The notes under the pieces: model-generated
What the model saw: the letters and a program-made list of their open reading frames with translations, nothing else
Databases searched by the model: none
What the model was told of the DNA's origin: nothing
Assembly (NCBI RefSeq): GCF_025137375.1
Contig: NZ_CP073720.1
Location: forward strand, 6,162,501 to 6,226,500
Direction: 5' to 3'
DNA: 64,000 nt
Source of the DNA: Dactylosporangium fulvum
GTDB lineage: Bacteria; Actinomycetota; Actinomycetes; Mycobacteriales; Micromonosporaceae
Shown here: piece after piece, positions 12,850-22,170 of the stretch
Numbering within the stretch: position 1 is the stretch's first letter
Layout of the letters: every line of letters begins with the position of its first letter
Program-made: the position numbers and the translations under genes

Positions 12850-13725
12850 ATGCGGGAACCGCTGTCGATGGCCTACTCACCCTGCCCCAACGACACCTTC
12901 GTCTTCCACGCCTGGACACACGGCCTGCTGGCGGACGCCCCCGAGGTCACCGTCACCCACGCCGACATCGACGTCACCAACGGCCTGGCGGGCAGCGACC
13001 GGTTCGACGTCCTCAAGATCTCCTACGCGGCGCTGCCGGAGTTCCTCGGCCGTTTCGCGCTGGTGCCCTGCGGCGGTGCGCTCGGACGGGGCTGCGGCCC
13101 GCTGCTCATCGCCCGCCCCGGCCCCGGCGTCGAGGGGCTCGCCGGGGCGACCGTCGCGGTGCCGAGCGAGCGGTCGACCGCATACCTGCTGCTGCGGCTC
13201 TGGGCGGCCGGCGCGGTCCCCGGCGGCCTCGGCCGTATCGTGGTCATGCCGTTCCACGAGATCATGCCGGCCGTGCGCGACGGCGCCGCCGACGCCGGCC
13301 TTATCATCCACGAGTCCCGCTTCACCTACCACGAGTACGGGCTGCGGGAGCTCGTCGACCTCGGGCGGTTCTGGGAGGCCGACACCGGGCTGCCGATCCC
13401 GCTCGGTGCCATCGTGGCCCGCCGTGACCTCGGCGCGCGCCGGCTGGCCGGCATCGCCACCGCCATCCGCGCCTCCGTCCGGCACGCCTGGGACAACCCC
13501 GCGGACTCCCGCGACTACGTCCGCGAGCACGCCCAGGAGATGGCGCCCGAGGTGATGGCCCAGCACATCGACCTGTACGTCAACCCGTTCACCGCCGACC
13601 TCGGCGTGGAAGGGCTGGCCGCGGTGCGGGCCCTGCTCGACCGGGCCGCCACGACCGGGGCCTGCCCCACCGTGCCGCGCGGCGCGCTCACGTTCCCGGC
13701 CACCGAACCGTCCGGCGCTCTCTGA
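12850..13725 (+). CDS. mqnD: 1,4-dihydroxy-6-naphthoate synthase MqnD
   Basis: This 291-residue protein converts cyclic dehypoxanthine futalosine to 1,4-dihydroxy-6-naphthoate, the last dedicated futalosine step before the menaquinone-specific reactions. The family signature LSMAYSPCPNDTFVFHAW is at the N-terminus, followed by DVLKISYAALPE, the periplasmic-binding-like GRGCGPLLIAR, and MPFHEIMPAVRDGAADAGLIIHE, which carries the active-site His region. The ATG at 12850 follows GGAGG, which rules out the longer upstream in-frame codons. It is divergent from the adenylase/mqnE operon with the palindromic operator between them. The next gene starts 29 bases downstream. Confidence 0.92.
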   Translation: MREPLSMAYSPCPNDTFVFHAWTHGLLADAPEVTVTHADIDVTNGLAGSDRFDVLKISYAALPEFLGRFALVPCGGALGRGCGPLLIARPGPGVEGLAGATVAVPSERSTAYLLLRLWAAGAVPGGLGRIVVMPFHEIMPAVRDGAADAGLIIHESRFTYHEYGLRELVDLGRFWEADTGLPIPLGAIVARRDLGARRLAGIATAIRASVRHAWDNPADSRDYVREHAQEMAPEVMAQHIDLYVNPFTADLGVEGLAAVRALLDRAATTGACPTVPRGALTFPATEPSGAL

Positions 13726-13754
13726 TCCCGTTCCGTCTTGGAGGTACACCGCTC

Positions 13755-14141
13755 ATGAAGTCGTCCCCCGCCACCGCGCGGGCGCTCGCGATCGTCGGCG
13801 CCGTGATCGGCACCGTGCTGATCTGGGTCATCGCCCGGCAGGCGGTGGGCGACCTGACCGTCCGCGCCGGCAGCGGCACCCAGGAGGTCAGCGTCGTGGC
13901 GGTGATCCTGACCGCCGCGTTCGCGGGCCTGGTCGGCTGGGGCCTGCTCGCCGTCCTGGAGCGGGCCACGGCGAAGGCCCGCACCGTGTGGACCGTCATC
14001 GCGGTCGTGTTCCTGCTGCTGTCGCTGCTCGGGCCGCTGGGCGCGGTCGGCGCCGGCGCGAAGGTCTCGCTGGCGCTCATGCACCTGCTCGCCGGCGCGG
14101 TGATCATCCCGACGTTCGCGCGCACCTCGCGGCGGCGCTGA
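13755..14141 (+). CDS. Small DUF6069-like membrane protein
   Basis: This 128-residue protein consists of four hydrophobic helices (about residues 9-27, 46-67, 73-93 and 100-120) with a basic tail ending in RTSRRR. It resembles actinobacterial DUF6069 proteins, which have no established function. A GGAGG site precedes the ATG by ten bases. It follows mqnD by 29 bases and probably shares its transcript. I see no catalytic motif. Confidence 0.65.
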   Translation: MKSSPATARALAIVGAVIGTVLIWVIARQAVGDLTVRAGSGTQEVSVVAVILTAAFAGLVGWGLLAVLERATAKARTVWTVIAVVFLLLSLLGPLGAVGAGAKVSLALMHLLAGAVIIPTFARTSRRR

Positions 14142-14227
14142 TCGCCGGCGGCCCGGCCGCCGGTGGCGGCGGACCGGGGCGCACCGATCGAGCCCTCTGC
14201 GAACCGCGTCGATTGGAACCGCTGTCG

Positions 14228-16852
14228 ATGGTCACGATGCCGATGGCAGCGCCGCCCGGCGAACCGGCCGGCGGCGCCGAAACCGTGCGGGCGTCGCGTC
14301 GGGCGCTGCCCCTCGCACCGCCCGACACGGACGCCCCGCGTGTCGTGGTCGTGTCCGGCGCACCCGGCACCGGCAAGTCCGCCCTGCTGACGGCGATGGT
14401 CGACCGGATGCCGAGCGCCCTGGTGGCGACGTGCACCGAGGGGCGGTCGGCGACGGACTTCGCGGCGGCACGGCAGCTGCTGCCGGCCCGGGAACGGGCG
14501 GGTGCCCGGTCGGCGTCTCCCGACCGGGGGCACCGCATGGTGCTCGAGCTGTACCGGAGGACGTCCGGGCTGCTGCAGTACGGACCGCTGCTGTTCGCCA
14601 TCGACGACGCGCACTGGTGCGACGAGGCGACCCTGCGCTGGCTGCACTACCTGCTGCGGCGCATCGGCGACCGGCCGCTGCAGGTCGTGCTGGCCGTACA
14701 GCCCCGGGAGCATCCGCTGCTCAGCAGCGTCTTCCACGAGATCCTCGGCTCCTGCCCGCACCAGGTCGTCGACCTCGACCTCGCCGAGCGCGAGGACCGT
14801 GCGGCGTGCACCGACCAGCTGCGGCGCCTCTTCCGTCACCAGCCGAACCTGCAGCGCGTCGCGGTCGCCACGGCCCTGCTGCGACGCACCGACGCCGACC
14901 TCGTCGGCCCGCTCGCCGGCCTCGCGCCGCAGCTCGTCGGCCCGCCGCTGGCCGAGCTGCGCCGGATGGGGCTGCTCACCGGCGACGAGCGGCAGCCGGT
15001 CCCGCCGGTGGTCGCCGACCGGCTGCTGGGCCTGCACGGCCACGCCGAGGTACAGGCGCTGCGGACGCACGCCGCGCGCCTGCTCAGCGACGCCGCCGCG
15101 CCGACCGGGCGGATCGCCGAACTGCTGCTCGACGTCGACGACCTCGGCGAGCCGTGGATGCTCGACCTGCTCAGGGACGCGGCCGGCGAGGCCTACCGGC
15201 GCAGCGCCGGCGAGGCCGTCCGGCTGCGCGCCCGCATCCTGCAGGCCGCGCCGCAGGCGCCGGAGGCCGCGATCGACCTGGCCGAGGCGCTGCTCAACGT
15301 GGACGCGGCGACGGCACGCGCCCAGGTGCGGCAGGCGCTGCCGCGCATGCTCGACGGCCGCGTCAAGGCCCGCGCGCTGGTCTGCCTGGGGCTCGCCGCC
15401 CTCGTCACCGGGCACGAGCCGACGGCGCCGTACCTGCTGCAGGACGCCCTGGAGACGCTCAAGCGCTCGGCCGGTGACCCGCCGAAGGTCCGCGACCGGG
15501 CCCTGCTCGCGGCGATCGAGTCGACGCTCGCGGCCAACGCCGTCGTCGGTGGCGCGACCTACCACACCGTCCGCTCGCGCATCGGCGCCGAGCCGGGCCC
15601 CGTGGTCGGCACCTCGTCGGCGCACCGGATGCTGGCGGTGCACGCGCTCACCACCGCCTACGAAGGCACCGACACCGGCCGCGCGGTCCGCTACGCGCGC
15701 CAGGTGCTCGACCGGCCGGTGCACGGCGAGGGCTGGCCACGGCTCGTCGCGGCGCGTGTGCTGTTCCTGGCCGACGACACGGCCCGGGCGGTGGAAACGG
15801 CCGAGGAACTGGCGAGGCACCACCGCGACCGCGGCGAGCCGTGCGCCGAGGCCGTCGCGTGGGCCGGGCGGGCCCACGTGCTGTGGGAGACCGGCGACCT
15901 CGCCGGGGCGGAGCGCGACGCCACCACCGCGCTCCGGCTGGCCGACGGGCACGACTGGGCGGCCACGACGTGGTCGGCGAACGCCACCCTCGCCGTCGTG
16001 CAGGCGGCCCGGGCGCAGGTGCTCGGCGCCACGTCCGTCATGGACGGGCTGTGCGAGCGGGCCGCCGAGATGCCCTTCTGGGAACAGGTCCAGGTGCTCA
16101 ACGCCGCCGCGACGACGGCCTACTGGGCGTACGACCACGACCGCGCCCTGGACCTGATGCAGACCTGCGGCCGGGTCGTCGAGGAGGCCGGCGCCTGCAA
16201 CCCGGCGCTGAGCTCCTGGTGGCTCGACGAGATCATCCTGCTGCAGCGCCGGGACCGCGCGCACGAGGCGCAGCTGCGGATCGAACAGGTCGAGGAGCAG
16301 TGCCGCCGGTGGAGCACGCCCCGCACGCGTGGCATGGCGCTGCTGGCCCGGGCCGCGATCACCCCGTCGAACGCGCAGGTGGAGCTGCTGGTGGCCGCGC
16401 TCGCCGAGTTCGCCGGGTCGCCCGCACCGCTGCACCAGGTGAAGGCCCAGCTCATGCTCGGGCGGGCGTTGACGGCGCTCGGGGACCGTACCGCCGCCCG
16501 GCGGCACCTGCGCGACGGCATGGTGCTGTCGAACCGGCTCGGCTACACCATGCTCGCCGTCCACTGCCGCAACGTGCTGACGGCCGCCGGCGGCCGGACC
16601 GGGTCGCAGCTGTCCGCCTGCGGTGACCTGTCCAACAGCGAACGCGCCGTCGCCCAGCTCGCCGCCGCGGGCGCGACCAACCGGCAGATCGCCGCCGAAC
16701 TGTTCATCACGGTGCGGACCGTGGAGTTCCACCTCACCAACGTGTACCGCCGGCTGGGCATCCGCCGGCGCGACGCACTCGCGGACGTCGTCGAGCCGAT
16801 GCCGCTGTCCGGCCGGGACCGGGACGGCGGAAACTCCGGGGAGGACAGGTGA
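14228..16852 (+). CDS. LAL-type LuxR regulator 1 (ATPase plus HTH)
   Basis: This 874-residue large ATP-binding LuxR regulator has an N-terminal AAA/NACHT-like ATPase with Walker A GAPGTGKSALL (about residue 45) and Walker B LLFAIDDAHWCD (about 125). A long helical TPR-like middle follows, and a C-terminal LuxR HTH (LSNSERAVAQLAAAGATNRQ to VEFHLTNVYRRLGI, about 805-855). The ATG at 14228 is chosen because it lies just before the ATPase, but its ribosome site is weak and an upstream start is possible. It overlaps the next regulator by four bases (GTGA). LAL proteins commonly activate macrolide and polyene clusters. Confidence 0.88.
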   Translation: MVTMPMAAPPGEPAGGAETVRASRRALPLAPPDTDAPRVVVVSGAPGTGKSALLTAMVDRMPSALVATCTEGRSATDFAAARQLLPARERAGARSASPDRGHRMVLELYRRTSGLLQYGPLLFAIDDAHWCDEATLRWLHYLLRRIGDRPLQVVLAVQPREHPLLSSVFHEILGSCPHQVVDLDLAEREDRAACTDQLRRLFRHQPNLQRVAVATALLRRTDADLVGPLAGLAPQLVGPPLAELRRMGLLTGDERQPVPPVVADRLLGLHGHAEVQALRTHAARLLSDAAAPTGRIAELLLDVDDLGEPWMLDLLRDAAGEAYRRSAGEAVRLRARILQAAPQAPEAAIDLAEALLNVDAATARAQVRQALPRMLDGRVKARALVCLGLAALVTGHEPTAPYLLQDALETLKRSAGDPPKVRDRALLAAIESTLAANAVVGGATYHTVRSRIGAEPGPVVGTSSAHRMLAVHALTTAYEGTDTGRAVRYARQVLDRPVHGEGWPRLVAARVLFLADDTARAVETAEELARHHRDRGEPCAEAVAWAGRAHVLWETGDLAGAERDATTALRLADGHDWAATTWSANATLAVVQAARAQVLGATSVMDGLCERAAEMPFWEQVQVLNAAATTAYWAYDHDRALDLMQTCGRVVEEAGACNPALSSWWLDEIILLQRRDRAHEAQLRIEQVEEQCRRWSTPRTRGMALLARAAITPSNAQVELLVAALAEFAGSPAPLHQVKAQLMLGRALTALGDRTAARRHLRDGMVLSNRLGYTMLAVHCRNVLTAAGGRTGSQLSACGDLSNSERAVAQLAAAGATNRQIAAELFITVRTVEFHLTNVYRRLGIRRRDALADVVEPMPLSGRDRDGGNSGEDR

Positions 16853-19026
16853 CGGGCGCGCCGCGGCCGGGGCCCTGGCCGCGGACGCTCGCGTCGGCCG
16901 GTGTCCGCGCCGCGCTGGAACGGTGGCGCCTCGCACTCGCCGAGGCCGGCGTCGTCGCGGTCGACGGCCCGGCCGAGGCACGCCTCGCCGAGGCGGCCGG
17001 CGGCGACCCGGCCGTGCTGTCCGCCGCCGTGCGCCGGTGCGCGCGGCACCCGATCGACCTGGACGAGCTCGACGCCGCGATCCGCGAGGTCCGCCGCGAC
17101 CGCCTGATGGCCCTGGTCGCCGGGCTCACCGCCGCCCAGCTGCGCGAGCTGCGGGTGCGGGCGCTGCTCGGCCCGGCGCCGGAGGCCCTCGTGGCCCGCC
17201 TGACCGGCGACCCCACCGGGCCGGTCGTGCTCGCCGACCTGGATGTCGAGGACCCGGTCGTCGCCGAGGTCGTGCTCGGCGGGATGGACGGCAAGGAGCG
17301 GGCCGCGCTGCGCCGGCAGGCCGCCGAGACCGCCCACGCCGAGCGGCTCCCGGCCGGCACCGTCGGCCGGATGCTGACCGGCACGGAGCCGGGCTGGCCG
17401 GCCTGGGCGCTGGACGCGCTGCTGCACGGCGCGGCCGAGGCCCGTGCCGCGCACCGGTGGGCGGAGGCGGCGGCGATGTACGAACGCGCCCTCGAGGAGG
17501 AGATGGACCCGGCGCGCCGGCTCGCGACCGTGGTCGCGCTCGGTGAGGTCCAGCTCTGCCACGCCCCGGACGCGGCCGACCGGCGCTTCGCCGAGGTGCT
17601 CCACGGCGGCGGTACCGACGGCACCGCTGGTGCCCGCGGATGGCGGCTGCGGGCGGCCGACCGGCTGCTCGTCCGGGGCGACGACGGCCCGGCCCGGCGT
17701 GAGCTCGCCGCGGCGTACCGGCGGGCCGCCGGCACCGAGCGGGCGACCCTGCTGGCGCTGTACTGGACCGCGACCGCCCGGCTGCTGCCCACCACCCAGC
17801 TCGCCGACGCCGACCTGCCGCCGCTCGACGACGAACCCGCGGACGCCGCCGGCCAGGGCGTGGTGGCCTGGCGCACGGCGCTGGCGGGCACGGACCTGGC
17901 GGCCACCCGTCGGCGCGCGTTCGCCGCGCTGGACAGGCCGGCCGACGACACGACGCCGCTCTGGCCGCGGCTCGCCGCCATGCGCGCGCTGCTGCTGGCC
18001 GAGGAGCTCGACGCCGCCGAGGCGCGGCTGCACACGCTCCTGGCGCTGCTGCGGGGGGCCGGTGCGGTCGCCGCGGCCCCGCTGCTGCTGCGCGCCGAGC
18101 TGTACCTGCGCGTCGGCCGCCTGGAGGACGCCGAACGCGACCTCGGCGACGCCCGGGCGCGCCTGCCGGACGACTCGTGGCATCCGGCGGGACTCCCGCG
18201 GATCCGTGCCCTGCAGGCGGTGCTGCACCTGGCTGCCGGCCGGCCGCACCAGGCGGCGGCCGTGCTGCGCGCGCCGGTGCCGGCCGGGGCCACGGTCGGC
18301 ACCGCGTGGACCGAGCTGCTTTACGCCCGGGCGGCGACCGAGGCGGCCGCCGGGCGGCCGGGCGCGGCCCTGCCGCTGCTGCGTGAGTGCGGGCGGCGCT
18401 GCCTCGCCGCGGGCCACCTCAACCCGGCACTGCTGCCGTGGCGTTCACTGGCCGCGCTGTGCGCGCACGCCGCCGGCGACGCCGCCGAGGCGGCCGGGCT
18501 GGTCGGGCCGGAACGCTCCGCCGCCGAGCGGTGGGGCACGCCCCGCGCGGTCGCGACGACCGTGCTGCGGACGGCGCTCATCGACGGCCGCGCCGACGCG
18601 GCGGCGCGGGCCGGGCGCGCCATGACCCTGCTGCGCGATCCGGTGACCGGGCGGTGGCCCGCGGAGACGTCGCTGGCCCTGCGGATCGTGCCCGCTACGG
18701 GTGACCGGTCGGCCGCGGCCACGGCGGTGGTGTCGGGCGTGGAGGGCCCGCGCACCGCACGGCGGCGCAACCAGTCCGGCGGCGCGGCGGCGGTGGCACG
18801 GCCGGGCGGGGCGGGCAGCGGCGAGCTGTCGGAGGCCCAGCGGCGGGTCGCCGAACTGGCCGCCGGAGGTCTGCCGAACGCGGCCATCGCGGAGACGCTG
18901 TCCATCACCAAACGCACGGTCGAACTGCACCTCAGCAACGTCTACCGCAAACTCGGCATCGCGGGCCGCGCCCAGTTGGCCGGTGTTCTGAGTAGCGCGG
19001 CTGCGCAACACTCTTCTCTGTGCTGA
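16849..19026 (+). CDS. LAL-like LuxR regulator 2, without an intact ATPase site
   Basis: This 725-residue paralogue of its neighbours has helical TPR-like repeats and a C-terminal LuxR HTH (LSEAQRRVAELAAGGLPNAA to VELHLSNVYRKLGI, about 660-712). The N-terminal 150 residues contain no GxxGxGK[ST] and no Walker B Asp-Asp, so ATP binding appears lost. Some P-loop-adjacent features, such as VDGPAEARLAEAAGGDPAVL, remain as the sensor part of the STAND module. The GTG start overlaps regulator 1, and the end overlaps regulator 3 by seven bases. This suggests the three are made together and perhaps act as a complex, which is inference. Confidence 0.85.
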   Translation: MTGAPRPGPWPRTLASAGVRAALERWRLALAEAGVVAVDGPAEARLAEAAGGDPAVLSAAVRRCARHPIDLDELDAAIREVRRDRLMALVAGLTAAQLRELRVRALLGPAPEALVARLTGDPTGPVVLADLDVEDPVVAEVVLGGMDGKERAALRRQAAETAHAERLPAGTVGRMLTGTEPGWPAWALDALLHGAAEARAAHRWAEAAAMYERALEEEMDPARRLATVVALGEVQLCHAPDAADRRFAEVLHGGGTDGTAGARGWRLRAADRLLVRGDDGPARRELAAAYRRAAGTERATLLALYWTATARLLPTTQLADADLPPLDDEPADAAGQGVVAWRTALAGTDLAATRRRAFAALDRPADDTTPLWPRLAAMRALLLAEELDAAEARLHTLLALLRGAGAVAAAPLLLRAELYLRVGRLEDAERDLGDARARLPDDSWHPAGLPRIRALQAVLHLAAGRPHQAAAVLRAPVPAGATVGTAWTELLYARAATEAAAGRPGAALPLLRECGRRCLAAGHLNPALLPWRSLAALCAHAAGDAAEAAGLVGPERSAAERWGTPRAVATTVLRTALIDGRADAAARAGRAMTLLRDPVTGRWPAETSLALRIVPATGDRSAAATAVVSGVEGPRTARRRNQSGGAAAVARPGGAGSGELSEAQRRVAELAAGGLPNAAIAETLSITKRTVELHLSNVYRKLGIAGRAQLAGVLSSAAAQHSSLC

Positions 19027-21674
19027 TCGAGCGCGACGAGGAGCTTGCGCGCTTCCGTGCGGCGCTGTCCGGCCTCCCGGGCGGCACCGGCCGGCTGATC
19101 GCGGTGACCGGAGGCGTCGGCGCTGGCAAGTCGGCGCTGCTGCGGGAGGCGGCCCGGCTCGCACGGGCGGCGGGCGTGCCGGCGGTCTCCGCCGTGGCCG
19201 CCCGCACCGAGCAACACCTGCCGTTCAGTCTGGCGCAGCGGCTCCGGCAGGACGCCGCCGGCGTCGCGGACGCGGCCGGACCGCTGCTGGTGACCATCGA
19301 CGACCTGCACTGGGCCGACAGCGCGAGCCTGCGCTGGTTGTCGCGCCTCGCCGCGCGACCGGCCGGCCCGGCGGCGCTGGTGGTCGTGGCCCTGCTCGAC
19401 GGCGACCCCGGTGGGGAACGCGCCGAGGTGCGCACTACCCGGGACCGTGCCGACGAGACGCTGCGGCCCGCCCCGCTGTCACCCGCCGCCGTCCGGCGGA
19501 TCGTCGAGGCCACCGGCGGATCCGCGGCGGCGGCGCACGCCGCCGAGCGCTGCCACCGGCTGACCGCGGGCAACCCCGCACTGGTGCACGCGTCGGCCGG
19601 TGACCCGGCGCTGCGGCAGGAGGGCGACCCGGCCCCTGATCTCACGGCCGCGCGCTACGCACCGCTGCGGCAACGGATCACGACGGCCCTGGCCGCGCTG
19701 CCGGCGGCGGGCCGCACGTACCTGCTGCACGGCGTGCTGCTCGGCGGGGACGCCGACGTGCGGCTGGTCGGGCGGTTCGCGAAGCTCGACGAGGTCGACG
19801 CGCGCACCGCGGACCGGTCGCTGCGGGCGCTGGGGCTGCACGGCGCGGCGACCTCCGGGCCGCTGCTGGACGCGCTGGTGCGGCACGTCGTGGCCACGAC
19901 GATGTGCTCGGAGTCGTTCGCGGTCGGGCACCTGAGCGCCGCGCGCCTGTTGCACACCGCCGGCGCGCCGCCCAAGGCGGTCGCCGAGCACCTGGTGCAG
20001 GCGGAGGCGTCCGGCGAGCCGTTCGTCACCGAGGTGCTCACCGCGGCCGCCCGCGCCGCCGCCGCGCGTCACGAGCTGGGCACGGCGGTGCGGTACCTGC
20101 GGGTGGCCATCCGCGGTCAGCACGCCGGCACCGCCGAGCGCGGCCGGCTGCTCGTCGAACTCGCCGCGGCCGAGGGCTGCGCCGATCCCGCCGCGGCGCG
20201 GCGGCACCTGCTGCAGGCGCTGCCGCTGCTGCCCGCCGGGCACGACCGCGCCGCGGCGCTCGCCCGGGTCCCGCCGCTCGCCCTGCAGTCGGGCATCGAG
20301 GAGCGGACACGGGCGACGATCGAGGAGGTGCTGCGGGGGCTGCCCGACGACGGGCCGGAACCGGTGCGGGCGCTGACCCAACGGCTCGAGGCCCGGATGT
20401 GGATGGCCGGCTGGCAGGACCCCGCGACGGTGCTGGCCGCCGCCGAGCGGTTGCGGGCCAGCGGCGCGGCGCCGCGGACCGCCGCCGAGCGGGACCTGGC
20501 CGGGGTGCTGCTGTTCTGCGCGACGATGGCCACCAGCGTCACGGCCGCCGAGGCGGCGCCGCTGGCCCAGCGGTTGCTGGAGGCCACGCCCGCCGACCAC
20601 GACGCGGCGCACACGGCCGCACCGCTCGTGGTCATCAGCGCGATCGCCGCCGAGACGGTGCCGGCGCTGCGGCCGTGGCTGGCCGACGCGCACCTCGCCG
20701 TCAACGGCGGCCCGTGCCGGCGGGTCGCTGCGCGGCTGTACGCACAGGACGCGTTCCTGGACTACCACACCGGGCACCTCGCCCGGGCACGGCCGAGCGC
20801 GCTGGCGGCGTTCGAGCTGATGCCGGACGGGTTCGCCGAAGACTCGCTGACGCTGGCGATGCTCGTCGCGGTGGCGGCCGCCGTTCCGGACGACCGGCTG
20901 CGCAGCCTGGCGGCGGTGCACTGCGCGCCCGCGCTCGCCGCCACCGAGACCGGGCTGCTGCCGATCGTGCACGGCATGCTGTACTCGTCGATGGTCTACA
21001 GCAGTCAGCCGGAGGTGGCGCTGGCCGCGCTGACCGAGTGCGAGCAGCGGCTGGCGGTGCACGGCTGGCTGAACCGGACGCTGTTCCCGACCGCCACGCT
21101 CATCGCGCCGCTGCTGCAACGGCTCGGCCGCACCGAGGCCGCGCTCGCCTGCATCGAGGAGGAGCATCGGCGGGTCAGGGCATGGGGCTCCCCCACGGCG
21201 ATCGGCCGGGTGCTGCGGGTGTGGGGCAATCTGAGCCAGGGCCGGCGGGGCCTGCGCCTGCTCGACGAGGCCGTCGAGGTGCTGGAGAGCTCGGCGAACC
21301 GGCTGGAGCTGGCCCGTGCGCTGCTGGCCCGGGGCACCCGCCTGCTCGCCAACGGCCGGCGCGGTGCCGGTGACGACCTGCGCCGGGGCGAGCGGCTGGC
21401 CTCGGCGGCGGGCTTCTCGTGGCTCATGAAGCCGGCGAGCGTGGCGCTGGAGGCGCACCAGGAGCAACTCGTGCCGGGGATCAGCACCCTCACCCGGTCG
21501 GAGCGCACGGTCGCCGAGCTGGCCGCGGCCGGCAACACCAACCAGGCCATCGCCGAGCGGCTGGGCATCACGCAGCGAGCCGTCGAGAAACACCTCACCA
21601 ACTGCTATCGCAAAATCGGCATATCTGACAGATCACAGTTGAAGAAGACACTCCGTCACGTATCAGGAAGATAA
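19020..21674 (+). CDS. LAL-type LuxR regulator 3 (ATPase plus HTH)
   Basis: This 884-residue LAL regulator begins MLIERDEELARFRAAL, the usual start of this family. It has Walker A GGVGAGKSALL (about residue 35) and Walker B LLVTIDDLHWAD (about 93). The long helical middle is followed by a C-terminal HTH (LTRSERTVAELAAAGNTNQA to VEKHLTNCYRKIGI, about 822-875). The GTG at 19020 overlaps the previous gene by seven bases, so the start depends on coupling. About 500 bases without a gene follow. Target operons are not determinable from sequence, but the 16-base CTARG elements before the megasynthase operons are candidates. Confidence 0.88.
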   Translation: MLIERDEELARFRAALSGLPGGTGRLIAVTGGVGAGKSALLREAARLARAAGVPAVSAVAARTEQHLPFSLAQRLRQDAAGVADAAGPLLVTIDDLHWADSASLRWLSRLAARPAGPAALVVVALLDGDPGGERAEVRTTRDRADETLRPAPLSPAAVRRIVEATGGSAAAAHAAERCHRLTAGNPALVHASAGDPALRQEGDPAPDLTAARYAPLRQRITTALAALPAAGRTYLLHGVLLGGDADVRLVGRFAKLDEVDARTADRSLRALGLHGAATSGPLLDALVRHVVATTMCSESFAVGHLSAARLLHTAGAPPKAVAEHLVQAEASGEPFVTEVLTAAARAAAARHELGTAVRYLRVAIRGQHAGTAERGRLLVELAAAEGCADPAAARRHLLQALPLLPAGHDRAAALARVPPLALQSGIEERTRATIEEVLRGLPDDGPEPVRALTQRLEARMWMAGWQDPATVLAAAERLRASGAAPRTAAERDLAGVLLFCATMATSVTAAEAAPLAQRLLEATPADHDAAHTAAPLVVISAIAAETVPALRPWLADAHLAVNGGPCRRVAARLYAQDAFLDYHTGHLARARPSALAAFELMPDGFAEDSLTLAMLVAVAAAVPDDRLRSLAAVHCAPALAATETGLLPIVHGMLYSSMVYSSQPEVALAALTECEQRLAVHGWLNRTLFPTATLIAPLLQRLGRTEAALACIEEEHRRVRAWGSPTAIGRVLRVWGNLSQGRRGLRLLDEAVEVLESSANRLELARALLARGTRLLANGRRGAGDDLRRGERLASAAGFSWLMKPASVALEAHQEQLVPGISTLTRSERTVAELAAAGNTNQAIAERLGITQRAVEKHLTNCYRKIGISDRSQLKKTLRHVSGR

Positions 21675-22170
21675 TTTGGAGCCGGTCCAAGAAACGGCCG
21701 CTCAAGCAGCGTTGATCACCGCTTGTGACCGGTCCGACACCTGTCGCAGTTGACGGCCCCACCGAACGCGCTCCCACCGGCCCGCGGAACGCAAACCGAA
21801 ACTCAAATTTTCCGCAAGATCGATTGAGGTTTGTCTGTCCTTGCGGGAAACGTCACGACCGGCGCCACGCGACTTCGGTCCGGATTCCGTCGCCCGCACC
21901 GCCCCCGGCGGCCGCGACCCGCTCCGGCCACTCGCCGGCGAAAGCCCGCTACCAGGGGAAACCCGGGGGCATCGGGGCGACCGCGGCGGCAACGGTTCCA
22001 ACGGCACCCGGCACCCGCACGGCACACCCCGGACTTCGGTGCACCAGACCGAACCAGCATCGCCACTACCACAGTCTTTGCCGCCCGATTTGGTCGCGTT
22101 GACGCTCACCCGAAAGACATGCAAGGCTCCCGATGCGATCACAATGTTGGAGCATTTGGGAGACGTGTCG
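21675..22170. other. Long non-coding leader before the PAS-LuxR gene
   Basis: About 500 bases hold no convincing gene. The region has more A/T than its surroundings, especially 21780-21850 and 22075-22170. An open frame in phase with the PAS-LuxR gene extends back to 21841, but its translation looks random (Gly/Arg/Pro-rich). A degenerate PAS-LuxR-like box, CAGGGGAAACCCGGGG, lies at 21953-21968 and may be autoregulatory. It is a likely promoter and long 5' leader region. Confidence 0.5.

Noticed and set aside
21841..22170. Longer N-terminus for the PAS-LuxR regulator (start at 21841)
   Set aside because: The added 110 residues are low-complexity and unlike the family. The ATG at 22171 has a GGGAG site and gives a normal-sized protein.
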